From: SIG299 sp964541485
GTDB lineage: Bacteria; Bacillota; Clostridia; Lachnospirales; Lachnospiraceae
Assembly: GCA_964541485.1 (NCBI GenBank)
Contig: CAZIQL010000001.1
Span: 1 to 64,000 of the forward strand
DNA length: 64,000 bases
Direction: 5' to 3'
The position numbers were made by a program, and so were the translations under genes. This document shows, one piece after another, positions 41,765 to 48,806 of this stretch (positions are counted from its first letter, which is position 1; every line of letters starts with the position of its first letter). The notes below the pieces were generated by a model. That model had not been told where the DNA came from. It worked only from the letters and a program-made list of their open reading frames with translations, and did no database searches.

Positions 41765-43933
41765 TTATACTGCTTCCATAAAATCAGCTTCCAGAACATC
41801 CGCCAACAACTTGCCGGCAAGTTTGCCATGCCATACACGTTTTTCCTGTTCACGTATTTCCTGATAGCCTTTTTTTCGAAGTTCATCCGAACGTTTCCCG
41901 AGTTCTATTTCCTCTGTTGTCAGCTGTTTCTTAAAATACCTCTGCCATTTTTTCAGGAATTTCACTGCTTCCTTAAAATCCTCGTTCTGATTATCTCCGG
42001 TGGTTCTCTTCTGCCGGATGTTTCCTGACGGTTCAACCTCCAGTGTGTACCACGGTGTATCCGGAGTAGCACTTTTACGCAAGAAAAATAAATAGCTTTC
42101 ATCGGTCTGTATTCTTGAAAAATAGTAATCTACTGTATGGACACAATGTCGCAACACCGTTCCTTCTACCACGATATCCATCACGTCTTTTGGTGCAATG
42201 ATGGTATAATCCTCTGCCACAAATTCAAACTTAGCCAGTTTCGGTAGCTGCTCATTTACCTTCGGCCACTTCTTTTCAATATCCTTTGCCTGCTTTTCCA
42301 GACCTTTCTTCATCTGTGCCAGTACCAGATTGTCATGTTCCTGTTTCAGATTCTTCGGTTTCGCAATCTGCTCAAGCCTTGTATTCATCTTCATTTTTTC
42401 TGCCAGATTGGTATAATCCTGCCAGGTTGTCCGTGTCTGTCCAAATGTGTCGCCCGAGAGCAGGGACTGCTTTTTCAAGTAGTTGTAGCACTGCACAAAA
42501 CTGAACGGGATTTTTAAGAACTCAAAATCTTCCGGCTCTATATGTTTTTCTCCAAGCTCCTTCATCTTATCGTCCGGCCAGATGGTATTTGCTTTCTTCT
42601 CTGCCTGCATCCATTTCAGCATTTCAAGATTCGCATCCATCTCCTTTAACCGTCGTAACCGGTCTCTATCAATTTTTAGCAGTTTGGCAATCTCCGTCGC
42701 ATTCTGGTTCAGAAGTTCCTTATCGTATCTCTCCTCGATGATTTCTCTTGCCAGACGGAACATACCAAGACGGGCCAACATTTCCACTGCAGGATTGCCT
42801 TTTTCTATCGCCAGATACTGCGTTGTGGATATTGGAAGTTCCGGCCACAGATTGATGGCACTCTGCTTCAGTATCGGATGTCTCTTTACCTGTGCAAAAT
42901 TCTTTCTGTATAACACGGTTTTTTCTTTCCTCCATCCAATGCCGCCTTTATTCAATATCCACCGGTAGAATTTATTCTTGTAGTTCTCCCAGTCGTATCT
43001 TCTTATCGTGCCATTATTGAAAATCAGTATTCTCTGATACTCATGTGTCCTTATGTGCGGATTTTTATAATCCGCATCTCGGTACCACTGGCGCTGTTCA
43101 AATCTTCTTACCACAATTCCATCCTTAAACGGCTGGATGATTTCCGCTTCATACTCCGAGGTAGCCAGAGTCTGTATTCTGGTATGTGCTTTAAACACTG
43201 CCTTTGACTTACAATGCGGACAGATGGTTTCCTCTCCGTGTCTTGGGTTTGATATCACGACCTCTCTCTTACACTTTGAGCAGTACCCTGTCTTCTGCCC
43301 CTTCGGGCTATATTCATAAATGATAAAACACTCCGGTGCCACTTTACGTGCCATCCACTCCGAAAAGTCCGTTACAAGCTCCGGTACCAGCGCCATATCT
43401 GCATCCCACGGTGCCTGTTCTCTCTGCTCCCGAAGCTTGGTCTGCAGGTCTTTTTGCTCCTGCTGCCAGGCCTGCAGGCGCTTCATCCCCTTATACTTCT
43501 TGTCAGAGTTCAATGGAAGCCGATTCAGTGTAGCCATGGCGTCCCTGTTTAAAAAATCATTTCTTGGTTCGGACCAATAACCCCAGCCACCGGTTAAGCC
43601 GGGCAAATTGCTGATCATAGAGGTTCGCCACATCACTTCCTGTCCTTTATCGTCCAGTTCTCTTGTGATGTACTCGCCTCCCACTACATTCAAAAAAATC
43701 TCATATATCGGAGTCTTTATGTCCTTTCGCATTTTCTCCGGTAAGAAAACAGCAATCTTTATGTACGGTCCCAAATTCTGTACCCGGAACAGTGCATCGT
43801 AATCCGGTTTAATCGTTGTATATTTTTCACCATCCCATCTGGACTGTTTCAGTTTCTGGTACCGCTTTCCTTTTTCCATCATTTCATCAGTGGCCGGCAG
43901 AGCTCTAAGTTTCCTTAACTCTTCTTTGTGCAT
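41765..43933 (-). CDS. PcfJ-like protein (722 aa)
   Basis: A 722-residue protein of the PcfJ type, named from a conjugative plasmid gene and found in many phages. A zinc ribbon lies at about residues 217-245 (Y-C-S-K-C and C-P-H-C). The conserved PcfJ core lies near the C-terminus (about 590-680), with L-R-H-C-V-H-T-V and a later W-Y-T-L-E-V block. The biochemical role is unknown. GGGAGGCGGTACAG precedes the ATG, which overlaps the end of the previous gene by 19 bases. The gene two upstream is a PcfK/AcrIIA9-like candidate, which fits the common pcfK-pcfJ pairing. Confidence 0.8.
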   Translation of the reverse strand: MHKEELRKLRALPATDEMMEKGKRYQKLKQSRWDGEKYTTIKPDYDALFRVQNLGPYIKIAVFLPEKMRKDIKTPIYEIFLNVVGGEYITRELDDKGQEVMWRTSMISNLPGLTGGWGYWSEPRNDFLNRDAMATLNRLPLNSDKKYKGMKRLQAWQQEQKDLQTKLREQREQAPWDADMALVPELVTDFSEWMARKVAPECFIIYEYSPKGQKTGYCSKCKREVVISNPRHGEETICPHCKSKAVFKAHTRIQTLATSEYEAEIIQPFKDGIVVRRFEQRQWYRDADYKNPHIRTHEYQRILIFNNGTIRRYDWENYKNKFYRWILNKGGIGWRKEKTVLYRKNFAQVKRHPILKQSAINLWPELPISTTQYLAIEKGNPAVEMLARLGMFRLAREIIEERYDKELLNQNATEIAKLLKIDRDRLRRLKEMDANLEMLKWMQAEKKANTIWPDDKMKELGEKHIEPEDFEFLKIPFSFVQCYNYLKKQSLLSGDTFGQTRTTWQDYTNLAEKMKMNTRLEQIAKPKNLKQEHDNLVLAQMKKGLEKQAKDIEKKWPKVNEQLPKLAKFEFVAEDYTIIAPKDVMDIVVEGTVLRHCVHTVDYYFSRIQTDESYLFFLRKSATPDTPWYTLEVEPSGNIRQKRTTGDNQNEDFKEAVKFLKKWQRYFKKQLTTEEIELGKRSDELRKKGYQEIREQEKRVWHGKLAGKLLADVLEADFMEAV

Positions 43934-44478
43934 CTGTACCGCCTCCCATCTGCTCTGTAATAAACATCCGGAAGAAATTCTTTTCCGTCTATTTCATAGA
44001 TACCCACTTCTGCAATATCACTACTGTTCTTTTTCTCCTTCAGAAGAAAAATGGTGCTTCCGTGTTGTCCTTTTGCCTTTGGGTTCTTCCCCCGTACAAT
44101 AACAATGCCCTTTTCCGGAGCACAGCCGGAATTTTTCTTTACGTGTCGGCTGTATTTTCTCTCAGGATTCTTCTGAATCCATCGACACTCCAGTGCCCCC
44201 AGCTGTTGCAGAGTCACTTCTTTTACGAGGGTCATTTCCGTACACGAAATCTTATCGCGTCCATCCTCATGTATATCCCCACGGATTTCCACGATACAGT
44301 ATCTGGAATCCTGGGAATAATACCATGTGAGCACCTCTATCGGTTCTTCCACACAATGAAATCCGGTATCGGCACACTTAGCCACATCTTCTTTATACGT
44401 TTTCCCTACCTCGTATTGAAACTGTCCTTTCCCCATGGTGCATACGAGGTCTTTGTTGAATCCCTTATACGCTATCAT
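43915..44478 (-). CDS. Conserved phage hypothetical protein (187 aa, DUF7666-like)
   Basis: A 187-residue protein beginning MIAYKGFNKDLVCTMGKGQF, with the motif TGFHCVEEPIEVLTWY at about residues 38-54. This K-G-F-x-x-D-L-x-C...G-F-H-C-x-E opening is shared by a widespread group of phage proteins that I recall as DUF7666; the name should be checked. A basic tail with RYSRHVKKNSGCAP follows. Function unknown. It lies between the PcfK/AcrIIA9-like gene and pcfJ. Confidence 0.6.
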   Translation of the reverse strand: MIAYKGFNKDLVCTMGKGQFQYEVGKTYKEDVAKCADTGFHCVEEPIEVLTWYYSQDSRYCIVEIRGDIHEDGRDKISCTEMTLVKEVTLQQLGALECRWIQKNPERKYSRHVKKNSGCAPEKGIVIVRGKNPKAKGQHGSTIFLLKEKKNSSDIAEVGIYEIDGKEFLPDVYYRADGRRYRCTKKS

Positions 44479-44485
44479 GCCGCAC

Positions 44486-45004
44486 CTACTTTCCGAGGTA
44501 ATACTGCTGAATCAGTTTTCGTGCTTCGAATTTGGTCGGAATCCCAAGGTACAGCGGTTTATGCATAGCCTCTTCCTTGCCATTGTGCGTTACCTTTGTG
44601 ACATCCAAAATCTTATTGCTTACCTGCACTTTGTTCTCGAAACTAAAACGAAGCAGAACCGCCATGCATCCGGCAAGACTCTTTCCCTTCCGTCTTACTG
44701 CAAGGCACATCTCCTTATCTTCGATGCACAGATTACGTATATGAGTTTCCCAATCATCCAAAATACCAGCAATTTCATATTCCTTATATTCCACGTTTAG
44801 TTTGCCTATTGCTGCCATCAGTGGAGTTACAAACTCGTCCGACATTCCGTTGATATAATCAAGTGCATCTTCCTTATCGATGCCATTTTCCTCGGCAATA
44901 CCCAATACTGCTTCCACACCTGCCTCAGTCTGCTCTGCTAATCTTTCCGCCACTACCTTATTCATTTCTTCCGCGGAATCAAATTCTCCAAATCTATCAA
45001 ACAT
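44486..45004 (-). CDS. PcfK/AcrIIA9-like protein (candidate anti-CRISPR family)
   Basis: A 172-residue acidic, helical protein: VVAERLAEQTEAGVEAVLGI, then a D-(x)2-D-A-L-D-Y-I-N-G segment, VRRKGKSLAGCMAVLLRFSF and a C-terminal Y-L-G-I-P...Y-Y-L-G. From memory this pattern (R-K-K-G-K-S-L-A-G and V-T-H-N-G-K...Y-L-G-x-P) belongs to the PcfK-like family that includes the Cas9 inhibitor AcrIIA9. Anti-CRISPR activity is not implied by family membership alone. The ATG at 45004 follows AAAGGAGTAAAGAA; palindrome copy 5 is just upstream. Confidence 0.55.
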   Translation of the reverse strand: MFDRFGEFDSAEEMNKVVAERLAEQTEAGVEAVLGIAEENGIDKEDALDYINGMSDEFVTPLMAAIGKLNVEYKEYEIAGILDDWETHIRNLCIEDKEMCLAVRRKGKSLAGCMAVLLRFSFENKVQVSNKILDVTKVTHNGKEEAMHKPLYLGIPTKFEARKLIQQYYLGK

Positions 45005-45008
45005 TTCT

Positions 45009-45452
45009 TTACTCCTTTCTCGTTGCACCGGTGCAATTTCTCGCCATCTCGGAACGCAGCCATGCACTGTACTCATGCTCTTTGCACTCCACTCGGACCG
45101 CATGGCCCTTCATTGCCTCAAGCATCTGCATCCATTCGTCTTTATTTGCTACCGGTGTGTTTCTCGTGGTCATCCACCCGTTTTCTCTCCAGGTGTCTAC
45201 CCACTCCATTCCTGATGCCACATAAGAGGATTCCGTGAATATGGTGATAAGGCACGGTTCTAGCATCCGCCCGAGTGCTTCTGTGATAGCTCTCAGCTCT
45301 GCCTGATTCTTCGTTGCCGCCTCCAGCGTCCCGAATCCTTCCCTTGTGACTACGCTTCTCTTACCCTGCGTTTCAAGCACGTAGCCGTAAGCCCCGGACG
45401 TGGCACGCAGTCCTTTAATATTTGTCGCTGTATAAATCTTTACTTCTCTCAT
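45009..45452 (-). CDS. RNase H-fold protein with altered active site
   Basis: A 147-residue protein with the general RNase HI layout: beta strand IYTATN at the start, the N-Q-A-E-L-R-A-I-T-E-A-L helix (Glu at the second catalytic position), I-T-I-F-T-E-S-S-Y-V (where RNase HI has T-D-S-x-Y-V), and a W-M-x-x-R-N-T-P-V-A-N-K-D-E-W segment. The first catalytic Asp (usually Y-T-D-G) is missing and the third is Glu, so catalysis may be lost or changed. Its 3' end contains palindrome copy 5. Confidence 0.65.
   Translation of the reverse strand: MREVKIYTATNIKGLRATSGAYGYVLETQGKRSVVTREGFGTLEAATKNQAELRAITEALGRMLEPCLITIFTESSYVASGMEWVDTWRENGWMTTRNTPVANKDEWMQMLEAMKGHAVRVECKEHEYSAWLRSEMARNCTGATRKE
45022..45037. 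repeat. 16-bp palindrome, copy 5 (one change)
   Basis: GTTGCACCGGTGCAAT, one base different from the other copies. It overlaps the 3' end of the RNase H-like gene and lies just before the ribosome binding site of the next gene (start 45004). Confidence 0.85.
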
Positions 45453-46247
45453 TTACCCACCTTCCCACGGCTTTTCAATACGCACTTCTGTATACTGACA
45501 GTATGAAAGACCGTTGAACGGATTCACTCCGCTGTGTACCGTGGATTTGTCGATGTAATATCCCGGTGTCGGTACCGGTCCGTTCTGCACCAGGTCTCGT
45601 ACCGCGCGCCGCTTATACTCCTTAACCTCCGGTTCCGGCCGGATAAGATTTCGGGAGGAAGAATGCCGGAGGAACTTCTTTTGCTCACATTCCGGAAACA
45701 TTGACAGCTGTCCGGTGCTTTCCGGTTTCTTTGTTATGTACTCTGCAAGCTGCTGGTATCCTCCGGCATCATACAGACTTTGATAATTGATACGTCCATG
45801 TACCCACAATTTCTGCAGGAGGGTGTCCGTGTCCGGTTTTCCCTTCTCATGCTCCAGGCGGTTACACAACAGATGGATGTGTATACCGCCTCTTTTACCT
45901 ATCTCCATACGGCAGATCCATTTGAACGGGGTGCCGCGTTTCTCATAAGCTCTCTTACAGGCTCTGCGGAACTGTTCCCAGTCCCTTGCTACTTCACGTG
46001 TGCTCTTTCTGGTTCCCTTTGTGTATTTGAGTGTAGTCCAGTAATCTCCTTCGCTAAAGTTCGCCTTGATTTCGCGCCGCATTTTCGTCTGCCGGTTTCT
46101 CTGATTCTGTTTCTCTATCTGTTCGGGAGTGGCCTTCCTTCTCTTGGCTCTCTTCTCTCCCTTTGCTCCATAATTTCCTTCCCACTTTACTTCCCTCTCT
46201 ATGGATTTTGGGAAGTAGTAGGATAATACCCTGTATGCCATAATCAT
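45453..46247 (-). CDS. HUH-type replication initiator-like protein
   Basis: A 264-residue basic protein. Residues about 85-125 contain WEQFRRACKRAYEKRGTPFK and then R-G-G-I-H-I-H-L-L-C-N-R, the HUH (His-hydrophobic-His) metal motif of rolling-circle Rep proteins. A later Y-Q-Q-L-A-E-Y-I-T-K-K segment (about residue 165) supplies candidate tyrosine nucleophiles. This order matches Rep-like proteins in phages and plasmids of Clostridia. An inverted repeat of 19-bp arms lies about 75 bases upstream (46323-46369) and is a candidate origin. ATGs at 46247 and 46241 are both possible; AGGACGAG fits the first. Confidence 0.72.
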   Translation of the reverse strand: MIMAYRVLSYYFPKSIEREVKWEGNYGAKGEKRAKRRKATPEQIEKQNQRNRQTKMRREIKANFSEGDYWTTLKYTKGTRKSTREVARDWEQFRRACKRAYEKRGTPFKWICRMEIGKRGGIHIHLLCNRLEHEKGKPDTDTLLQKLWVHGRINYQSLYDAGGYQQLAEYITKKPESTGQLSMFPECEQKKFLRHSSSRNLIRPEPEVKEYKRRAVRDLVQNGPVPTPGYYIDKSTVHSGVNPFNGLSYCQYTEVRIEKPWEGG

Positions 46248-46309
46248 CTCGTCCTAACTTTAATATACTTAAGAGTGTTACTAAAAGGGCCCGGAACCCT
46301 TTGTTTTTC

Positions 46310-46338
46310 TTGACTTTTTGGCATGTCAGTGATATACT
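46310..46338 (+). promoter_or_regulatory. + strand promoter upstream of the rep region
   Basis: TTGACT (46310-46315), 17-base spacer, TATACT (46333-46338). It reads away from rep, against the early operon, into a terminator 40 bases later. Confidence 0.65.
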
Positions 46339-46369
46339 TTATTTGTCAATTAAAGTGTGTCACTGACAT
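46323..46369. repeat. 19-bp inverted repeat, candidate origin or operator
   Basis: Arms at 46323-46341 and 46351-46369 around a 9-base loop. The outer ten bases, ATGTCAGTGA and TCACTGACAT, are perfect. Only two positions differ across 19 bases, and both would be G-U pairs in a + strand RNA. The -10 box of the + promoter lies within the left arm. Confidence 0.75.
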
Positions 46370-46412
46370 ACCCGGAACTGACTCTTTCGCAGAGGGTCAG
46401 TTCCTTCTTTTT
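46345..46412 (+). ncRNA. Predicted short + strand RNA (about 65 nt)
   Basis: The promoter at 46310-46338 and the terminator at 46374-46412 enclose no open reading frame of note. The product would be a small RNA opposite the early operon leader between the 77-residue gene and rep, so it may regulate rep by antisense pairing or act in origin priming. Prediction only. Confidence 0.4.
46374..46412 (+). terminator. + strand intrinsic terminator of the predicted short RNA
   Basis: GGAACTGAC and GTCAGTTCC form the core of a long stem, followed by TTCTTTTTT on the + strand. On the - strand no T-run follows. Confidence 0.75.
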
Positions 46413-46630
46413 TGTCTCCAGATTGCCTCCTGCATCTTCCTTGCAAAGGCAAGTCCGCTTTCTGTGGCATAGAAAATCTGCTTATTTCCATTCTCGTCCC
46501 TGCCTTCGTAATATATGTAGACCTCGCCGCCTCTCTCGATCCGGCCGACTTCCTCTCCCGGTGGTACTGCTCCCGGGAAACTCTGTACGCTTTCCATGTC
46601 TACCTCGGCCAGATATGCTTCTATATCCAT
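46397..46630 (-). CDS. Hypothetical phage protein (77 aa)
   Basis: A 77-residue protein starting MDIEAYLAEVDMESVQSFPG. A beta-type centre (RGGEVYIYYEGRDENGNKQI) is followed by a helix FARKMQEAIWRQKRRN. No family recognised. Its stop codon falls at the base of the hairpin at 46374-46404. I use 46630 as start, after a GGAGG-like site; the in-frame extension to 46687 overlaps the upstream gene region. Confidence 0.55.
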   Translation of the reverse strand: MDIEAYLAEVDMESVQSFPGAVPPGEEVGRIERGGEVYIYYEGRDENGNKQIFYATESGLAFARKMQEAIWRQKRRN

Positions 46631-46691
46631 CAGACACCTCCTGCTTGTCCTTCTTTTATCCGGTTTTCTCCTTTCTGGAGAAAACACATCG

Positions 46692-46841
46692 TTATCCTTC
46701 CGCTGCTTCCTTTTTTTTCTGCTCGGCAGCTTCTTTTTCCTGCATCATTCGCCAGATACTCTCTCCTATCATCTGCTGACGCTGTTCCTTCTCTTCCGGT
46801 GTTAAATCCGGGTGATGTACTCGAACGATACATTCTGCCAT
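46692..46841 (-). CDS. Small charged phage protein (49 aa)
   Basis: A 49-residue protein, MAECIVRVHHPDLTPEEKEQ and then a long Glu/Lys/Gln-rich helix ending KKKEAAEG. GGAGGTAGAGCCT precedes the ATG. The opening (I-V-R-V-H-H-P-x-L-T-P-E-E) is one I recall from small proteins in prophages of Clostridia, next to replication or excision genes. It could be an excision-directing factor, but nothing in the sequence proves it. Confidence 0.6.
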   Translation of the reverse strand: MAECIVRVHHPDLTPEEKEQRQQMIGESIWRMMQEKEAAEQKKKEAAEG

Positions 46842-46967
46842 AGGCTCTACCTCCTCTGTTTTGTAATGTTATATGAACTACTGTTTGACCATCTTTCTTC
46901 TTAATTATGGGAGAATTTATTTACAGGTTACGAAAATGTATTTTTCTTTCTGTTTTTTCGAATCTAC

Positions 46968-46996
46968 TTGAAATTTTTTCCTATTTCTCCTATTCT
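46968..46996 (+). promoter_or_regulatory. Promoter of the Cas2-like gene
   Basis: TTGAAA (46968-46973), 17-base spacer, TATTCT (46991-46996), giving a leader of about 45 bases before the ATG at 47048. Confidence 0.6.
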
Positions 46997-47047
46997 TTAG
47001 ATGCAGGCTCCCGCCAGAGCCGAGTACAAAAGAAAGGAGAAAATACT

Positions 47048-47317
47048 ATGGCTAATTCAAAGATTGTTTCTTATGATCTCTGTAATGAGAACAAAAATTA
47101 TGATGATTTGTACAAGTACTTAAAAAGTTTTCCTGCTTGGGCCCATATCACAGAATCCACATGGTTTATTTCTTCCGAGAAGGCTTGTACAACCATCCGC
47201 GATGAGATTCATGATGTTGTTGATTCAGATGACCGTATTTTTGTTGCCGAATTAACCGGCACTGCTGCATGGCGCAATCTTATTTGCGATTCTGACTATT
47301 TAAAAAAACATATTTAA
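47048..47317 (+). CDS. Standalone Cas2/VapD-like ferredoxin-fold protein (89 aa)
   Basis: An 89-residue protein in the size range of Cas2. It reads SYDLCNENKNYDDLYKYLKS at the start (with the Y-D-L Asp position of Cas2/VapD nucleases), then H-I-T-E-S-T-W-F-I and a D-D-R-I-F-V-A-E-L-T-G-T-A-A-W strand near residues 62-76. No CRISPR array or other cas gene is present. Similar single genes are sometimes labelled SinR family. It has its own promoter and terminator and lies on the + strand inside the - strand early operon. AAAGGAGAAAATACT precedes the ATG. RNase or toxin activity is a family-based guess. Confidence 0.65.
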   Translation: MANSKIVSYDLCNENKNYDDLYKYLKSFPAWAHITESTWFISSEKACTTIRDEIHDVVDSDDRIFVAELTGTAAWRNLICDSDYLKKHI

Positions 47318-47592
47318 ATCGCACCTTTACAAGAGTCACCCTGTGTGGCTCTTGTCTTTTTTATGACTATCGCAGTTACTCTCTCATCCAGTTGCTTATT
47401 TACCTTGCTCCTGAACTTATTCAGATCTGTAACTACTTCACTACTTCCTTGAACCTCTTCGTCTATGTCTAAAGTCGCTCCCGGCCACCTCTTTGCAGAC
47501 TTCCTATATTCCTTAAGATTAAAACCGCAGCGGTAACAAAAATTGTCTTTCGCTCTTATACGTGAATCCTCTCTACAATTTGGACATTTCAT
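47314..47592 (-). CDS. Zinc-ribbon protein (92 aa)
   Basis: A 92-residue protein starting M-K-C-P-N-C-R-E-D and continuing with F-C-Y-R-C-G-F-N-L, a clear four-Cys zinc ribbon (residues 3-22). A basic and acidic helical tail follows. It is the second gene of the lytic transcript after the Cro-like regulator and overlaps the convergent Cas2-like gene by four bases. Possibly a small transcription factor; unproven. Confidence 0.65.
   Translation of the reverse strand: MKCPNCREDSRIRAKDNFCYRCGFNLKEYRKSAKRWPGATLDIDEEVQGSSEVVTDLNKFRSKVNKQLDERVTAIVIKKTRATQGDSCKGAI
47329..47362 (+). terminator. Terminator of the Cas2-like gene
   Basis: ACAAGAGTCAC and GTGGCTCTTGT form an 11-bp stem (one G-U) followed by CTTTTTT, inside the 3' end of the convergent zinc-ribbon gene. 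Confidence 0.85.
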
Positions 47593-47598
47593 TTTGCT

Positions 47599-47814
47599 CT
47601 ACGCTCCTTTCTGCTCCGGGTCCTGCGGCTCTGTTGAAAATAAGTAGTCAAAACTGCATTTAAACAACTTACAGAGCACTTTGATTTCCGTAGTTGTAAA
47701 TTTTCCTGTTTTTTTCTTGTTCTCATAAGATACTCTAGATATACCTATTTTTCCCGCCACTTCCTGGTTCGTATATCCAAAACGAGCCTGCTCTGCTTCC
47801 AAATTTCTGAACAT
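47599..47814 (-). CDS. Cro-like HTH regulator
   Basis: A 71-residue XRE-family DNA-binding protein: FRNLEAEQARFGYTNQEVAG, KIGISRVSYENKKKTGKF and a final helix KLFKCSFDYLFST. It is the first gene of the leftward lytic transcript, divergent from the repressor gene, which is the usual place of Cro. The ATG at 47814 follows GGAGG at a rather long distance (12 bases). Upstream in-frame codons to 47928 overlap the promoter and are not used. Confidence 0.82.
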   Translation of the reverse strand: MFRNLEAEQARFGYTNQEVAGKIGISRVSYENKKKTGKFTTTEIKVLCKLFKCSFDYLFSTEPQDPEQKGA

Positions 47815-47836
47815 TTTCTTTTTTAACCTCCTTTCG

Positions 47837-47853
47837 GTTTGCAAATCGCAAAC
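47837..47853. promoter_or_regulatory. Operator 1, GTTTGC-N5-GCAAAC
   Basis: Perfect 6-bp arms with a 5-base spacer, just downstream of the leftward promoter in the Cro-like gene leader. Confidence 0.6.
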
Positions 47854-47862
47854 TTCGATTAT

Positions 47863-47890
47863 ACTATAATTGCAATTCGTAAACTTGTCA
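47863..47890 (-). promoter_or_regulatory. Leftward lytic promoter
   Basis: On the - strand TTGACA (47890-47885), 16-base spacer, TATAGT (47868-47863), with an operator-like half site in the spacer. Confidence 0.7.
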
Positions 47891-47897
47891 ATAGTTT

Positions 47898-47914
47898 TCT
47901 TTGCATTTTGCAAA
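47898..47914. promoter_or_regulatory. Operator 2, CTTTGC-N5-GCAAAC
   Basis: One mismatch to the operator consensus; lies between the two divergent promoters. A further half site (GTTTGC, 47928-47933) lies in the rightward promoter spacer. Confidence 0.55.
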
Positions 47915-47920
47915 CTTTTT

Positions 47921-47949
47921 ATTGACACGTTTGCAAAACACTCCTATAA
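47921..47949 (+). promoter_or_regulatory. Rightward repressor promoter
   Basis: TTGACA (47921-47926), 17-base spacer, TATAAT (47944-47949): a consensus promoter for the lysogeny genes. Confidence 0.85.
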
Positions 47950-47973
47950 TCGGAATTACAAGGAGGTATTACC

Positions 47974-48282
47974 ATGGGAGAAAGATTCAATGAAAACTTA
48001 AAAATTGCTAGAGAACGCAAAGGAATCTCTCAGAAAGAACTTGCTGAAGCAATTGGCGTTGCGAAATCAACATATTCATTATATGAAAGTGGAAACAGAG
48101 AGCCAAATGTACAAACAATAAAAAAAATAGCAGATGTACTTAATGTATCAGCTGATACTCTACTTGGAATTGATGAAGAACCAACAACCATCGCCGCCCA
48201 CTTCGATGGAACAGAATATACAGAAGAAGAATTAGATAAGATTAAGGAATTTGCAGCGTTTGTAAAAGCACAGAGAAAATAA
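47974..48282 (+). CDS. CI-like XRE repressor (102 aa)
   Basis: A 102-residue repressor. HTH_3 domain at about residues 6-62: LKIARERKGISQKELAEAIG, VAKSTYSLYESGNREPN and IADVLNVSADTLLG. A short acidic C-terminal tail has no S24-type protease domain. It is followed by an ImmA/IrrE-type gene, a pair that in ICEBs1 and related elements controls induction: ImmA cleaves the ImmR repressor. CAAGGAGGTATTACC precedes the ATG. It is the first gene of the rightward lysogeny transcript. Confidence 0.88.
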   Translation: MGERFNENLKIARERKGISQKELAEAIGVAKSTYSLYESGNREPNVQTIKKIADVLNVSADTLLGIDEEPTTIAAHFDGTEYTEEELDKIKEFAAFVKAQRK

Positions 48283-48294
48283 TGGGGTGATTAT

Positions 48295-48771
48295 TTGAAT
48301 AAATACGAAACTTTGCTAAATGTAGCAGAACAGGACGGAATTACAGTGACAGAACAATTTGACTTATCCGGCACACGTATTAAAGGATTGTATTGTGATA
48401 ATGTCATCGCTATAAAACATGACTTAGAAACAGATATTGAAAAGGCTTGTGTCCTTGCAGAAGAACTCGGACACTACTACACCACTTCCGGAGACATCAT
48501 AGAACAGCGCTCTGTCATGAACCAAAAGCAGGAATTGAGAGCCAGACTCTGGGCATACAATAAAATGATTGGACTACAGGGACTTATCCGTGCATACAAA
48601 CACGGATGCACTTCTGTGCATGAAGTGGCAGAATATTTGGAAGTTACAGAAGATTTTCTTTTGGACTCTATCTCCGCTTATAAAAAACAGTATGGGTGTT
48701 ATGCGCGGATAGATAATTACGCAATTTACTTTGAACCCTTTCTTGGTGTATTCGAATTAAAAAATAGTTAG
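48295..48771 (+). CDS. ImmA/IrrE-family metallopeptidase
   Basis: A 158-residue protein with the ImmA/IrrE core A-C-V-L-A-E-E-L-G-H-Y-Y-T-T (about residues 51-64). The usual H-E-x-x-H appears here as A-E-E-L-G-H, so the first His is replaced; this variant is common in Clostridia ImmA proteins. It likely cleaves or controls the neighbouring repressor in response to stress. Translation starts at TTG (48295) after GGGGTGATTA, 12 bases after the repressor stop. Confidence 0.82.
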   Translation: MNKYETLLNVAEQDGITVTEQFDLSGTRIKGLYCDNVIAIKHDLETDIEKACVLAEELGHYYTTSGDIIEQRSVMNQKQELRARLWAYNKMIGLQGLIRAYKHGCTSVHEVAEYLEVTEDFLLDSISAYKKQYGCYARIDNYAIYFEPFLGVFELKNS

Positions 48772-48806
48772 TCTGCTATCTTAAACAAAATACAAAGGAG
48801 GCTATT

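Noticed and set aside
46630..46833. A 67-residue - strand open frame overlapping the 49-residue gene
   Set aside because: The alternative frame at 46692-46841 has a strong ribosome binding site and a family-like N-terminus; the 67-residue frame has neither.
47048..47317. A cas2 gene as evidence of a CRISPR-Cas system
   Set aside because: No repeats, cas1 or effector genes are nearby; it is a lone Cas2-like protein in a prophage.
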